DNA from: Solen grandis
Taxonomy: Eukaryota > Mollusca > Bivalvia > Adapedonta > Solenidae
NCBI GenBank assembly: GCA_021229015.1
Contig: CM037781.1
Location: 69,958,173 to 70,022,172, forward strand
DNA length: 64,000 nucleotides
Reading direction: 5' to 3'
The notes beneath the pieces were generated by a model. That model saw only the letters and a program-made list of their open reading frames with translations, was not told the origin of the DNA and did no database searches. Made by a program: the position numbers and the translations under genes. Shown piece after piece: positions 23,440-34,810 of this stretch (its first letter is position 1; every line of letters starts with the position of its first letter).

Positions 23440-24290
23440 TAAACAAGTTATAATAATTATTGTAACAGTGAACTGTCACTAAGTCTCCCAAACAAAGTTT
23501 CTCCTTAGACAATTATACACAAATGGTTATTGAGAAATGGAGTGGGGCTGACCCCCTGGTGACCAATGTGAACATCAAAGATGTACCATTCAATCCATCT
23601 GATCATGAAGAACAAGAATATACATATTTTATGGGTGGGGATCTCAATGATTTTTTAAATAAAGGTCAGGGGTAAAACTTACTGGGTGGGGCCAGATCCC
23701 ATTCAATCTGTCTCATCATGAGGAACAAGAATATATATGATTTATGGGTGGGGATCTGAACAGCTTTTCAGATATAATGTTATAAGTAAAATTGAGGGGA
23801 TAGGGGCTCGACCCCTTGGTGACCCATGTGAACATAAAAGAAGTACAAATTAATCCATCTCATCATGAGGAACAAGAATATATGTGGTTTAGGGGTGGGG
23901 ATCTGAACAGTTTTTGAGATATAAGCTTATAAGTAAAATTGAAGGGATGAGGCCAGACCCCTGGCTGACCTCAGGGGACACCAAAGTAGTACTTTGCATT
24001 TCTTCCTATTATGAGGAACAAAAAAAGATATGATTCAAGGTTGAAAATTTGAAATATTTAACCAAAATACATTTTTTATGCAAAAAGCCATCTTTGAGGG
24101 GATGGGGCCTGATCCCCAGGGACCCCCCATTTACAAAAATCTGGGAGGCACCATTACACATTGAGGGCTGTAATCATATGAAGTTTTGTAAAGATATGTC
24201 GCGCGGTCTCCGAAATATGGCCCATACACAGTTGCCGGCGCAAGAAAGAAGAAGAAACGGAGTAAAAACAATAAGTCAGTTTGTTTGGGA
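23440..24290 (+). repeat. Degenerate tandem block, ~145-bp units
   Basis: Units share CATCATGAGGAACAAGAATA, a GATTTATGGGTGGGGATCTG-like motif and ATAAGTAAAATTGAGGGGAT. AACAAGAATA falls at 23611, 23723 and 23871, and a decayed copy at 24016. The block ends with GCCGGCGCAAGAAAGAAGAA at about 24235. A short relic (ACTGTTACTAAGTCTCC... GGAATGGGGATTTCAACA) occurs at 54935-55030. The 82-codon ORF at 24049-24297 is repeat sequence. Confidence 0.7.
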
Positions 24291-24309
24291 GATCTAATAA
24301 TTATTGTGC

Positions 24310-24800
24310 GTTGCTTACCAGTTTCCTGTACTTATTTTCATTCCAAAGTTGTTTTCAGTCATAATCCCAAAACATCTCTAACATGCATTGGGGGAACAGA
24401 GGGCTATGGTGTCACATATTCTTATCAGCACATAAACTAAACCTCATTAAGGTGCAATATGATTCAGGTAAAGGGGGAAAAACAGTGTCAACAGGATGAC
24501 TAGATTTGTAGAAGTCTGTGTATTAAGTATGGGATGAGAAGCTGTCAATTATCCTGAAAGGAATGCTTACAAAAGTATCACCAAATGCACCCCTCTGTGC
24601 CTCCTCTACTGATTTCAATTTCACCTTGTGTGACATCCACTCTACACACTGGAAGAAATTAACATACTGCAGTTCAAAGGGTGTGAAACTGACACAAGCC
24701 AATGTGTGGTTTCCTTTTGAACTCTGGAACAGCTTCTTTGAGATGCAGATTATCAAAACTTGAAAGATTATTGTGTTAGCAGTTGTTTGATGAATTTATA
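24310..24800. other. Unidentified stretch open on both strands
   Basis: Overlapping ORFs of 77 codons (minus, 24523-24756) and 66 codons (plus, 24563-24763) cover the same 200 bp. Base composition here is more even than in the flanks, which would fit a captured exon or a dispersed repeat. I recognise no domain in either frame and cannot choose a strand. Confidence 0.3.
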
Positions 24801-24969
24801 GCAGCTATACACCTGGACATTGCCTGTTGTGTAAGAGGTTTTTTTTTTTTTGGTTTTTTTTACAACTGCTATATATTATGACTTCATGTGCAGGATAGAA
24901 ATACGTTTGATCTAGCCAAAAAAAACAAAAAACAAAAAAAAAAACATAAATAAATAAAATCAGACACCT

Positions 24970-25260
24970 GAAAGGTTTTTGAGTCGTGGCGATTTTTGTG
25001 AGTCGGTCGGGAAACTCCAAACAAAGAATTTTTTAAAGTCAGCCTGAATAGGAATAAGCATAGGTTTTTGAAACTTGGTAGGAAAATTGCCCATTGTCAG
25101 TTGAAGACCCCTATTGATTTTGAGGTCATTCGATCAAAAGATAAGTTCACAGTGACATTTAATATAAAAATCATTGTCCGCTGAATTCCTTGAGAATGAT
25201 TAAGCCTTAGTTTGTGAAACTTGTAAGGGACATTGTCCATGTCCAGTTCACGATCCTTTT
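24970..25260 (-). mobile_element. Inverted fragment related to 22620-22865
   Basis: 24998-25045 is the reverse complement of 22816-22860 (AGGCTGACTTTAAAAAATTC and TTTGTTTGGAGTTTCCCGAC on the minus strand). The next ~200 bp carries TTGTCCGCTGAATTCCTTGA and GATTTTGAGGTCATTCGATC, like other GTCC-type elements. Confidence 0.5.
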
Positions 25261-25261
25261 T

Positions 25262-26006
25262 AGCTCACCTGAGCACTTGTGCTCAGGGTGAGCTTTTGTG
25301 ACCGCATTTTGTCCGTCATGCGTCGTCCGTCGTCTGTCGTCAACAATTGCTTGTGAACACTCTAAACCCCACAGTTTTGGTCCAATCTTCATGAAACTTG
25401 GTCAGATATTTGTCTACATGATATATCGGATGAGTTCGAAATTGGGTCATGTGGGGTCAAAAACTAGGTCACTCTGTCAAATCTTAGAAAAATCTCGTGA
25501 ACCCTCTTTAGGACACAGATTTAGGCCAATCTTCATAAAATTTGGTCAGGATGTTTGTCTATATGATATCTTGGATGAGATTGAAATTGGGTCACGTGAG
25601 GTCAAAAACTAGGTCACCAAGTCAAATCTTAGAAAAACCTTGTGAACACTCTAGACGCCACAGTTTTAGCCTAACCTTAATGTAACTTGGTCAGATTGTT
25701 TGTTTCTCGTATAAATTAAAAACTGGGGCACATGGGGTCAAAAAGTAGGTCACCAGGGCAAATTTTAGAAAAATCTTGTGAACACATTAGAGGCCTACAT
25801 TTTTGTCCTAGTCTTCATTTAACATGATAAGAATGATGACTGCATGAATTCCCAGTTGAGTGCAAATTCAGGTAGGATCAAAATCTAGGTAACTTAGTCA
25901 AATGTTAGAAAAAACACTGCAGATGCCACATTTTTTGTCATCATGCCTAATACAGCAATCTTATTCAGTCAGGTTAGCGACACAGGGCCATCTTTGCCCT
26001 CTTGTT
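25262..26006 (+). mobile_element. Hairpin-ended tandem element with ~144-150-bp units
   Basis: The 5' end is a near-perfect hairpin (AGCTCACCTGAGCAC with GTGCTCAGG-GTGAGCT, two-base loop, one bulge), followed by TTTGTGACCGC and a GTCCGTC/CGTCGTCCGTCG tract. Four or five units follow, with CAATCTTCATGAAACTTGGTCAG-like motifs (25387, 25531 and later, decaying) and GGTCAAAAACTAGGTCAC. The 3' end has an AGGGC (25984-25988)/GCCCT (25996-26000) hairpin and the tail CTTGTT. The 104-codon ORF at 25298-25612 is an artefact of the units. Confidence 0.85.
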
Positions 26007-26014
26007 TTTATTTT

Positions 26015-26800
26015 TCAATGACGTCAAATGACGTCAGATTTGACGTCAACTTCAAAAGCTTGTTCGCGCTCTAGAGCCTTCAATTTGGTCTGGTTATCTT
26101 AATATTTTCACAGAAGATGTATTTTTAGTTGTAGATGTGCACCGTTGCATTCAAATTTTCAAATTCGAAAATATTAAGATTTCATGGCAAAACCGAGATT
26201 TGAACTTCCGTCATAAAAATATATTTAAATGTTACAAAGCCCCCTGATGCGTTAGAAGCATGAAAATTGGACAGCATATCGGCAAAGAGGTTTACGTTCT
26301 ATTTTCTGAATTATTTTCTCTTAAGTCACGTGGTTATGACGTCATTAAAAAGAAAAAAATCTCTCGCTCTGGTATCATGAATTTTTAGTTAATCTTAATT
26401 AAATCTTCAGAATTGATAGAGTTAAAATTGAAGTGATTCATATTGCAAGGAATGTTTGTTTTGTCACATGACGTCATGCATACTAAAGCAAGAATTATTA
26501 AAAATCTCATATAAAATCGCCAATTAGACCAATGAGCTTAAAAGTTTCAAAAATGTCGAATCTGAGTACGTTCGTAAGTCTTGAAATTTTCAAATTATTA
26601 CGTCATTACAAATATGGCAGATATTCATGTTTGATGGAATGCCTAATGAAAACATGAAAACAAACATGTTCGCATTCTCCAAAATATCTTTTTTCTTGAT
26701 TAATAGAACGTTAGCTGAACACGTTCTTTCAAAAAAAGTTATTTTTAAGTCACGTGATTTTGACGTCGTTGAAGTATAAAAATCATTCATTTCAATAGAT
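26015..26800 (+). repeat. Diverged dispersed repeat carrying TGACGTCA palindromes
   Basis: Perfect TGACGTCA sites at 26019, 26029, 26041, 26337 and 26469, within ~460 bp. The region around 26050-26210 (GTTCGCGCTCTAGAG... TCATGGCAAAACCGAGATTTG) is similar in order to 43975-44190 (GTACGCGCTCTACAAC... TTAATGGCTAAACCAAGTTTC), which also starts with TGACGTCA. So this is a repeat family rather than a unique enhancer. No coding potential. Confidence 0.55.
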
Positions 26801-28259
26801 GTATTCCCGCTCCAGCGTCATGGGTATTGATGCAATCTTAAGCATACCATAATAAATTAAGGAATTTATGTTGTGTCGCTTGTTAATGACAACAGTCTTT
26901 TTTTCTTTTTACAATTTCAGTTATGTGGAACAGATTGCAATGAATATTTGTTAAATCACAGGCAGACGAAGAAATGGATATTAAATAAGGAATAATAAAA
27001 AAAAACTAAAATCGATAGAATAATGTAAACAAATTATTGAAATTTTCCTGTTGTTGTTTTTTTCTGCATTATAATATACGGTTGCGTAATCAAATTAGAT
27101 CCATATCTATGCATTCTCAATATGTTCTTAAGAAGATAAAAGTGGAAACACACACACTCACACAGATTTAAAGCTTATTTTTGAACATAAGTATATATAT
27201 ATGATAATAATAATTTATGTATTTAATCTTACATTTTTAAGCATCATTATTCCATTTCTTTGTATTAACTTATATATTCAATGCCTTTGAAATAAGCAAA
27301 TGGAAAGGCACTTCGTTTGTACCTTAAACAAACGACTTCTAGTTTTTGATTGATTCGGATTCTATTTTTCAAGCTTAAAGTGATTATAATTATTTTTTGT
27401 AAATCACTTATCTTAAAATGAAGCACATTTAAAATGTTCAAATATAAATTTACCGACTTTAGATAACGAGTTTTAAGTTTGTGAACAAGATGGCGCTGGC
27501 CCATACAATAGTCGGATATGACGGAAAAAAAAATCCAAAGTGCTCTGAAATGTTGATCGAAATAGAAGTCTAAGCGATACCGTAGGGTGAGCCTTGATTA
27601 TCGTCAGCTATGAACTTAACATATGTCGATAATGCTGATTGGCTAAACATATTTTTAAACGAAAGGTACAGCACTCTATCCTTGTTTTCTAAACATTGTC
27701 AAATTGATCCTTGGATAGAATCAAATCACGTTGTGCAAGTATCATAGAGTCAGTATCCAGTTTTCGCCAGTGTAAGAAGCTATTGAAAGAAAAGAAAAAA
27801 ACAATCCCCCATCTTTAAGTTATATACATTTCTTAATACATGAATGCATTCCCTATCATTGTTATAAATTGTCAATGGTAATTAAAAACAAATTGAAAAA
27901 AAAAAGAAGAAAACTGTCAAAAACCATCTTCAGTAAAAGATTATTTCAAAAGGACGTCTTGAATTCTCGACAGTGAATTCAAAATGAATCTGTCAGGAGA
28001 AATGTGAATATGTAAAGACAGAATCTATACATCTAAATATAAGAACCATCAAAGCACATTCTCCATTTTATTATCCGTCCGAGTTTTGTAACTTGTGATA
28101 TGAAAATTGCTTTGTTTTCTTACCTTTGTATCCTTTCATATAGATAGTCCCTACAGTTTGTGTTGTTTGTTTTTGTTTGTTTGCCAATTTAGTGGGTAAA
28201 ACCCTCTACAGGGTGAATTTCACTATCAGATAAAAAAATCAACAAGTATGGCTCTAAAG
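26801..28259. other. AT-rich intergenic stretch
   Basis: Holds an (AT)n patch near 27192-27202 and the weak repeat at 27645-27735 also seen at 17135-17220. Nothing else recognised; the 79-codon minus ORF at 27265-27504 has no domain. Confidence 0.4.
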
Positions 28260-28268
28260 GACTTCCGT

Positions 28269-28583
28269 TTGTTTGTTGCTTTTAACGTCCCACCGACAGT
28301 ATTTTGAAGTCATTTGGAAACGATGCCTACTTGAAACAGATATAGTTCTGCCACACTGCAGTATCATGCCGTAGACATGTGGCATGATACCACACCCATT
28401 CAAATTATTCTGACACCGGGCAAACCAGTCCTAGAACTACCTTTATATGCTGAACACCAAGGAAGTGTACTATACTAGTACCATTTTTTTTACGACTTGG
28501 GTATGTCGCGGTCGGTGATCGAATCCACGACTTTCGCTCCTGTGGCGGACGCTCTAACCACTCGGCCACCGAGGACGGTAAAT
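28269..28583 (-). mobile_element. tRNA-derived SINE (second family) with 9-bp TSD
   Basis: Read on the minus strand: head GGTGGCCGAGTGGTTAGAGC (box A) and GTGGATTCGATCACC (box B-like), a body with TGGTATCATGCCACATGTC and ACTGCAGTGTGGCAG, and tail GGTGGGACGTTAAAAGCAAC with (CAAA)n. GACTTCCGT flanks it at 28260-28268 and 28584-28592. Related copies or pieces lie at 39265-39545, 39715-39885, 42118-42352, 34220-34290 (minus) and 59226-59262 (plus). The ORF at 28405-28596 is SINE sequence. Confidence 0.88.
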
Positions 28584-28592
28584 GACTTCCGT

Positions 28593-30800
28593 ACAAATGA
28601 TCGCTGAGAAGTGAAATAAACTAATAATAATAAAAAAACAATAATAATAAAAATAAGTTAATGATAACTAAAATCAGGAGGCCTCAAACAATTCATTGAT
28701 TATTTTTTATTTTGCAAGAAACTTTTCTTCTTGAATGTTTTAGATTTTAACTCCATAAACAAAAGCAACAAAAACTGATAACTGTCCTAAGTGAAAATTG
28801 GCTTCCAATTTTGTGAGACTTTATTCTTATTATCTTTATAGATGCCCAAATTAATTTCTTTCAGATATATTAATAGTTGATTTATTCCCCAAAATATTAG
28901 TCGAATAAAATGATAATAAAACAGTGATTAATCTAGATGTGAGCCCAGCGTCTGAGATAAATAAATATCGAGAAGACGCACAATTTTAAATTATGTGCAG
29001 GGCCTTTTTACCCTTCTTAACTGTAGCCGGTAAAGGGCTGCTTCCCCAAGCCAAATAACCACCTTTTTTTCCCCCAAAATAGTCCTCAAATTCCCCACTC
29101 TTAAATAAAAATCCTCATTAAGGAGGTAGCTGATCATTGAGAAACCAAGAGAACAATATTATGACGCTAATTTAACTCTGTTTAACTCTATTGATTCTTA
29201 AACAAAATATTTGATTAGTCTTTATATTTAGTTTCTAGTATGTCTTGCTGTGCCAAGACCAGTTTATTTATGTTTATATTTATGAATATGGTAAAAAAAA
29301 ATCCCTTAATAAGTTGTAAACAAGTGGCTTGCTATTTTCCCCATAAAAAGGGCTAGGGCGCTTTCCCCAAAATTGGAAAAAAAGCCCTGATGTGAGTCCC
29401 GCCGGACGCATGCAAATTTGATACATTGAAACCCGAAATATCACGGTTAATTAATTGTATGCACGGTTTAATCGTTTTGATTTCATTATGGTTAATAGTC
29501 TAGGTATTTTTCCTCAGGTGCGTGCGCAACATGCTTTGGTTTTGCCGAAATGTCATAATCCCTACTGCGATTCGTATTTACATGCACTGAAATACACACG
29601 AGTGTGAATATCCTGTCGCGTGCATTTGATTGACATATCAGCCAACAACATAAATTTTTTTATAACAGCATCCACGCGTCACCAATTCTTGACCGAGATG
29701 CGCCATGCTTGATTTAATAATGATCGTGCATTAAGTTTATCAAATTAGTGAAAAGTACTGATTACGGCAATAAAATTAGAAAGAAATGAATGACCATCAA
29801 ATTGTATAGGTAAAATTCAAATGGTGGTCATTAAAACGACGTAAATAAATTGGCCCCAGAATGAGCATAATGACAAAATAAATGGTAGCGATTAAATAAA
29901 AAAAATAAAACAAAGGATTTACTTCCCAGAGCAGAAAATCAAGGATTGACGTCTAAATGTCCGAATGGGTATTTTTTCTGTCTCAACGTCTGTTAGTCTG
30001 TTATTTGGGTCATCGTGTTTTAATGATTGAACTCCAGCTCTGATATATTTTTCGTACTGGCCTCCATTATAATATAAAAAAGAAAACACATTTCCTACAT
30101 CTTCCTTTAGCATTTCTTTTTCGTATTTTTAATTAAAAACTTTTTTTTAAATTAAAAAAGGCACAATTTTTGCCACAGACATAAAACAAAAACGTGCATT
30201 CAGTTTTTGAAAAAGACAATAAATATGTGTTTTTTTATAATTTACTGTTGTTTTTTTATTTGTTAATTTTTTTTGGTTGTTATTGTTTAAATATTGGGAC
30301 ATTTTTTTAAATCCTGGTCATCATTGATTTAGCTTGGGGACTCATGGACCCATAATTTCAAACATGTGAGTCCTTGGTTTCATAATTAATCACTGATAAA
30401 ATAGAATATCACTGAACAAATAAGAACAGCAAAAAAAAAAAAAAATCACCGCCACCTCAACAACAACAACAACAACAACAGAGTATTTATCGTGTTAATA
30501 TCATTTCCTAACATACATATCACTTTAATCTACTTTTTTTTCTAATATAAATTATATGCATCCCTTTTGTTTTTCATTTAAATATACATGCAACTCTAAT
30601 GGTCGTGGTATCATGCCACTTGCCTTCTCCATGATATCCAGTGAGGCAGCACTACATATGTATCATGCAAATGTCACACCAGACTGAAATACTGTCAACA
30701 CAGCTATCAAATGTGTAATTTTGACGTAGACCCTATGCGAGTTTTTCAGTATGTATGACTAAATATTTTAATGGGCTTTTGTTTTTTTTTATTTCAACAG
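28593..30800. other. Intergenic / possible upstream region of the TRIM-like gene
   Basis: Contains C- and T-rich relics (29000-29100 and 29335-29395, with GGGCT...CCCCAAAA words) and a short SINE-like piece at 30605-30670 (GTGGTATCATGCCACTTGCC). The 64-codon minus ORF at 29919-30113 has no recognised domain. A promoter cannot be identified. Confidence 0.35.
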
Positions 30801-30874
30801 TGGTGAGGACATGTGTATCACGTGACAAGGCACAAAATACCGGTGTTGCTAAGGAATCGTGGAGAGAAATTTGT
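30801..30874 (+). other. Putative 5' UTR exon of the TRIM-like gene
   Basis: A 74-bp segment is preceded by a polypyrimidine tract and ATTTCAACAG acceptor (AG at 30799-30800) and followed by a consensus donor GTAAGT (30875-30880). It contains ATG at 30811 followed by TGA four codons later, so it cannot supply coding sequence and would act as leader with a tiny upstream ORF. Linking it to 31208 depends on the acceptor at 31205-31206. Confidence 0.45.
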
Positions 30875-31207
30875 GTAAGTTTTAGGAATTTGTTTTCAAT
30901 CCTTTTCAAACTTCTATTTTTTATTATTTTTTTTTTTTTTTGAATTGTTCACTCCATTTTTTTTTCTGTCCAAAGGCGTATTCCTTTCTTAAAATATTTC
31001 TCCTAACTTGATATTTGAGATCCATGGTTTTTCTTTTCTTTCCAAAGTAAAAACGGTGAATATGGCATTAAGCCTGACAATAAATCCTACATTCATCTTA
31101 ACCGTATAGCAAGAAATATAAATCTTCTTGGATAATTCAGTGTATTCTAGAAGAATATTAGATTTGCCTTTCTTTAATTGTTTTTTTTTTTTATTTTTCC
31201 CGACAGC

Positions 31208-32719
31208 ATGGCGACCAGTGATTCCATAGAGACAAGTTCGGACGCTTACACTCCGCCCTACTGTGATGATCACAAGAGCAACCTACTTACAACCTTCTGC
31301 GAGGGTCACAAAACGTTGTTATGTGATGTTTGTATTACATTGAAACACCGGAAATGTGTAAGGACCTCGCTAAGAGAAAAAAGCAGCCAGCTGAATAAAA
31401 GTCAATTTGATAAAATGTTGACGAGAATGAAAGATATTAAATACAATGTTGAGACATTACGATCATCCCGGGGAAAAGATGCTGCTATGGTGATCAAACA
31501 GGCAAAACAGTCTGTCAGTGATGTCAAGGAACTTAGGAGGAGAATAAATGAAAAATTTGATGATCTTGAGAAAAATGCTAACATGGCTATTGAAGACGCT
31601 AAAAAGGCCAGGGAATTAGAATTGAAGGATCACGTGACTGCATGTGAAAATATTCTGAAGGAAGTCAACGAAAGTATCAAGGAAATGCAAGACTGTCAGG
31701 CCTTAATGAATAAAGAAATTATGTTTATCGGACTGACAAAGTCATCTGCTAAAGTCGAGGAAATGGAGAAGATTGTAAGAGAAGTAGAGTCGGAAGCTTC
31801 CACATCTTGTCACCTGACTTTCCAACCCAACAAAGTAATAGAAGATCTTTTACAGCAGGTGACTGAGCTCGGTCACGTGATTACCACCTTTCAAAGCAGT
31901 GATGTATCCAGCGGAGAGAATATACTTGAAATGACAGTTTCTAGTAAACAAGACATCAACATTAACACAGGCTGGATATCTGGTTCAACATTTCTCCTCA
32001 GTGGTGATCTTGTTTTATGTGACCCTCGTAACAAGAAGTTACATCTGTATAGCCCCACCTTCATCTCTAAGGAGAATGTAGATCTACCATCAGAACCATG
32101 GGACATCTGTACAGTAGCTGATACAGAGGTTGTCGTCACGTTACCATGGCAACAGAAGATTCAGTTTGTCTCTGTACAGCCGCGGCTGAGACTCGGAAAA
32201 TCATTGAGTGTAGACAGGAAATGTTGGGGTATAGACTGTCATGGCGGCATGATGTACGTCACGTGTCACGACAACCCGGGTAATGGAGAAGTACTGGTGA
32301 TGACGATGGATGGACAGATACAGAGGAGACTCGGGCTGGTACAAGAACAGTACATGTTTACATGCCCATACTATGTACGTGTCAGTCGCTATAGTGACCG
32401 TGTTTATGTATCTGACTGGAAAACCAACACCGTAACATGTCTGACACAAAATGGTGATTTGATCTATAAGTATAAACACAATGATTTATCTTGTCCTAAA
32501 GACATTCACGTAGACAGTCAGGACAACATACTTGTAAGTGGGTGGAGGTCTAACAACATTCATCGTGTAGATAAGCTCGGTACTCACCACTCCATACTGG
32601 TCAGTAAGAGTGATGGGGTAGAAGACCCGTGGTGTCTCTCATACCGGGACACTGATGGGGCGTTGTTTGTAGGAATGGAGAGTGAACCTGCTGGTAAGGT
32701 GTTCTGGCTGAAGAAGTAA
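31208..32719 (+). CDS. TRIM-like B-box/coiled-coil/NHL-type beta-propeller protein, no RING
   Basis: A single coding exon of 503 residues. The ORF is open from an upstream ATG at 31178, but those ten codons come from a T-rich tract ending in CCGACAG, a splice acceptor; the ATG at 31208 (GCATGG context) is the likelier start. Residues 19-50 form one complete B-box type 2 zinc site: C19, H22, C31, H34, C39, C42, H47 and C50. Residues ~55-220 are Lys/Glu-rich and heptad-like, a coiled coil. Residues ~230-503 contain repeated motifs of NHL/propeller type (CWGIDCHGGMMYVTC, YYVRVSRYSDRVYVSD, PKDIHVDSQDNILVSGW). There is no RING finger, so ubiquitin-ligase activity cannot be assumed; in related bivalve families, expanded in number, such proteins are usually called TRIM56/TRIM71/TRIM45-like. 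The likely role is protein (or RNA) binding through the propeller and oligomerisation through the coil, in the cytoplasm. An upstream exon encoding a RING is not visible in the window. Confidence 0.9.
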   Translation: MATSDSIETSSDAYTPPYCDDHKSNLLTTFCEGHKTLLCDVCITLKHRKCVRTSLREKSSQLNKSQFDKMLTRMKDIKYNVETLRSSRGKDAAMVIKQAKQSVSDVKELRRRINEKFDDLEKNANMAIEDAKKARELELKDHVTACENILKEVNESIKEMQDCQALMNKEIMFIGLTKSSAKVEEMEKIVREVESEASTSCHLTFQPNKVIEDLLQQVTELGHVITTFQSSDVSSGENILEMTVSSKQDININTGWISGSTFLLSGDLVLCDPRNKKLHLYSPTFISKENVDLPSEPWDICTVADTEVVVTLPWQQKIQFVSVQPRLRLGKSLSVDRKCWGIDCHGGMMYVTCHDNPGNGEVLVMTMDGQIQRRLGLVQEQYMFTCPYYVRVSRYSDRVYVSDWKTNTVTCLTQNGDLIYKYKHNDLSCPKDIHVDSQDNILVSGWRSNNIHRVDKLGTHHSILVSKSDGVEDPWCLSYRDTDGALFVGMESEPAGKVFWLKK

Positions 32720-33148
32720 TGAAGAAGTAATATGTCGACTGTTTTATTGTTTCAAATATATCAAGTCAGACAATCTTATTACATGGTGCGAGTATTTGAG
32801 AGTCAGGCCGGAACTCGAAACGGAGACCTTTTGGTTGCAGGGATAGTTTGTCCCTAAACAAGACATTAATCTGCTTAACATAAATTCCACTCCATATTTA
32901 AGATTGTAAGATAATTTACATGTATTTTGATTGGTTTGTTGCAACAAATCGTGTTTCATGTTTTCCACGTGATCTTCGTGTCTATATTTGTCGTAAAATC
33001 TATTTTTAGCTCAACTCTGCTCGAGGTTACACAGTTACTCCGTACACAACATTCATGTATTTTCTGAACATGATGTTATATTTGGGTGCTCGCTTTGCTA
33101 TTTAATAGATTATTACAGTATCCAAAACTTCAACTGTTTATATACGTG

Positions 33149-33154
33149 AATAAA
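33149..33154 (+). terminator. Candidate polyadenylation signal (AATAAA) for the TRIM-like gene
   Basis: The first clear AATAAA downstream of the stop at 32719, 430 bp away, followed by a T-rich stretch (33159-33177). Other AATAAA hexamers occur in this AT-rich DNA, so it is only a candidate. Confidence 0.4.
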
Positions 33155-34636
33155 TATCTTTAATTTTACTTTTTTTTCACACAAATATTAAATTTGGTCT
33201 TTCATTTTGAATAAATTCTTATCATTGTGATTTAATTCTTATCCATACATTTATGAAGTAATTATCTATTAATTAACATTTCCAGACGCTTTAAAGCAGC
33301 TCGTTCACAGATGATCGGTAGAATTAAGACATAAATAAATAACCACTCTCCTTGTTAAGGTTAGTAAAGTATTTGTTTCCTGATCGGTAGAGTTAAATAA
33401 AAATAACTAGTTTCTGTTCCTGACAGGTAAATGCAAATCAAGTCAAAATTAGTTTACGGTATCCCTGAAGCAGATGCTTGTGGTACCACGTGACACTTTC
33501 TGCAATATGGCTTCTTCATCAGTTCAGGGTAGTGATTTCGTAAATTCGCCCTATAACGTTAGCGCATGCGCAAAATGTTAATAACAACAGGCAAGAGATG
33601 GAAATTGAAAAAAGAAAATCTAAATACAGGTTTTATCATGTTAAATATAGTTTCAATACCCTCTGTGACGGTAAACACTGTGATGGGGAAACCATCCATT
33701 TTTTTACGACCATTGATGGTTGCATTTAGTGACCATGCGTCTGTTGAAGGGTATTGATAGACATAATACACATTGTAAAATATAATTTTCCGTCAGTGAC
33801 CAACTGTAAAGTAGCTGTTTTAATTATATTAATTTGTACTTTGTAGAATCAATATACGCCTTCTTTTTCCTACTGTAATATGATTTATGCTTATGTAAAT
33901 ATAGAAACAATTGATCTAGTATCTATGTAATATATTTCTTCGATGGTTGGTCAACAATCAATAATATTTGTATATAAACTCTTTCAACAATGACAAAATA
34001 AGATGCATGAACAAGTGATTTTGTGTAATTATAAAAAAATTACCTATATCTCGTTTGCTTATTTTATCCCTCGCTAAAGAATCACCATTACTTTCTCGTT
34101 CGAATATAAATTCGGCCCTGAAAGATTCTATTTGGCACTCAAGCGGGTGTGTGTGTGTGTGTGTGTAAACGGAATAACTCGACTTAACTGAAGGTTTAAG
34201 TATCAACGGTAAAGATGGAGACAAGTGGCGTAATGTCACACCCAATCACATTATCCAGACACGTGGCCAACCAGTCCTGGATTACGGTAACGGAAATGAC
34301 TATATATATTAATTGTTCTGCTTTGTGCATATATACACGATCACCTGACTGAGAGGACACAGTGGCCACTACACAGGACGCGAAATAAAAAGGAAAACAA
34401 TAAGAGGATCGTATGTTCGTTCCCTGGTCGCGTTACAAACGTTTATTTTACGTCGATTCAAAAACAAGTTGACTTCTGACAATTTAAACTTTGCCGCGTT
34501 GAGGTGAATCAGGGCTACAGTAATGTAAGAGCAAACTGGAAGCCTTGATCAGACAGATCCTGGAAGTTAATATCTAATCTGGGTTTGCCAAGGCGTCAAA
34601 ATGCCTCTGTATGTGGTAAAGTTTAAATTTATTTAG
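33155..34636. other. Intergenic, AT-rich
   Basis: Contains a (GT)n microsatellite at 34146-34166 and a minus-strand SINE fragment at about 34225-34290 (CAGACACGTGGCCAACCAGTCCTGG). The overlapping ORFs at 33559-33771 are open on both strands without a recognised domain. Confidence 0.4.
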
Positions 34637-34810
34637 TGTACTCTGATGGGAAAAATAATACTAATTCCTATCGACAATCCCTGTGTTGGACCAGTACTTA
34701 GCTCCCTGGAAGTCCAAGAAAAATCCTTGCCCCAAATGGGATGCGAAACCATAACCTTCGGATCCGCAGTCGGGTATGTCACAACTGCCACAAGCGTTCC
34801 ATTTAAAGTT
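34637..34810 (-). mobile_element. tRNA-headed SINE (third family)
   Basis: Read on the minus strand: CCCGACTGCGGATCCGAAGG, then GGTTTCGCATCCCA (box B-like), a GGGGCAAGGATTTTTCTTGG body, GGAGCTAAGTACTGG and AGGAATTAGTA. The same order occurs on the plus strand at 41660-41760 and decayed at 11160-11310, 41030-41130 and 42465-42540. The two opposed ORFs (34633-34893 minus, 34646-34852 plus) are readings of this element. Confidence 0.55.

Noticed and set aside
25298..25612. 104-codon ORF
   Set aside because: Lies wholly within tandem units of the hairpin-ended element; a similar reading recurs unit by unit.
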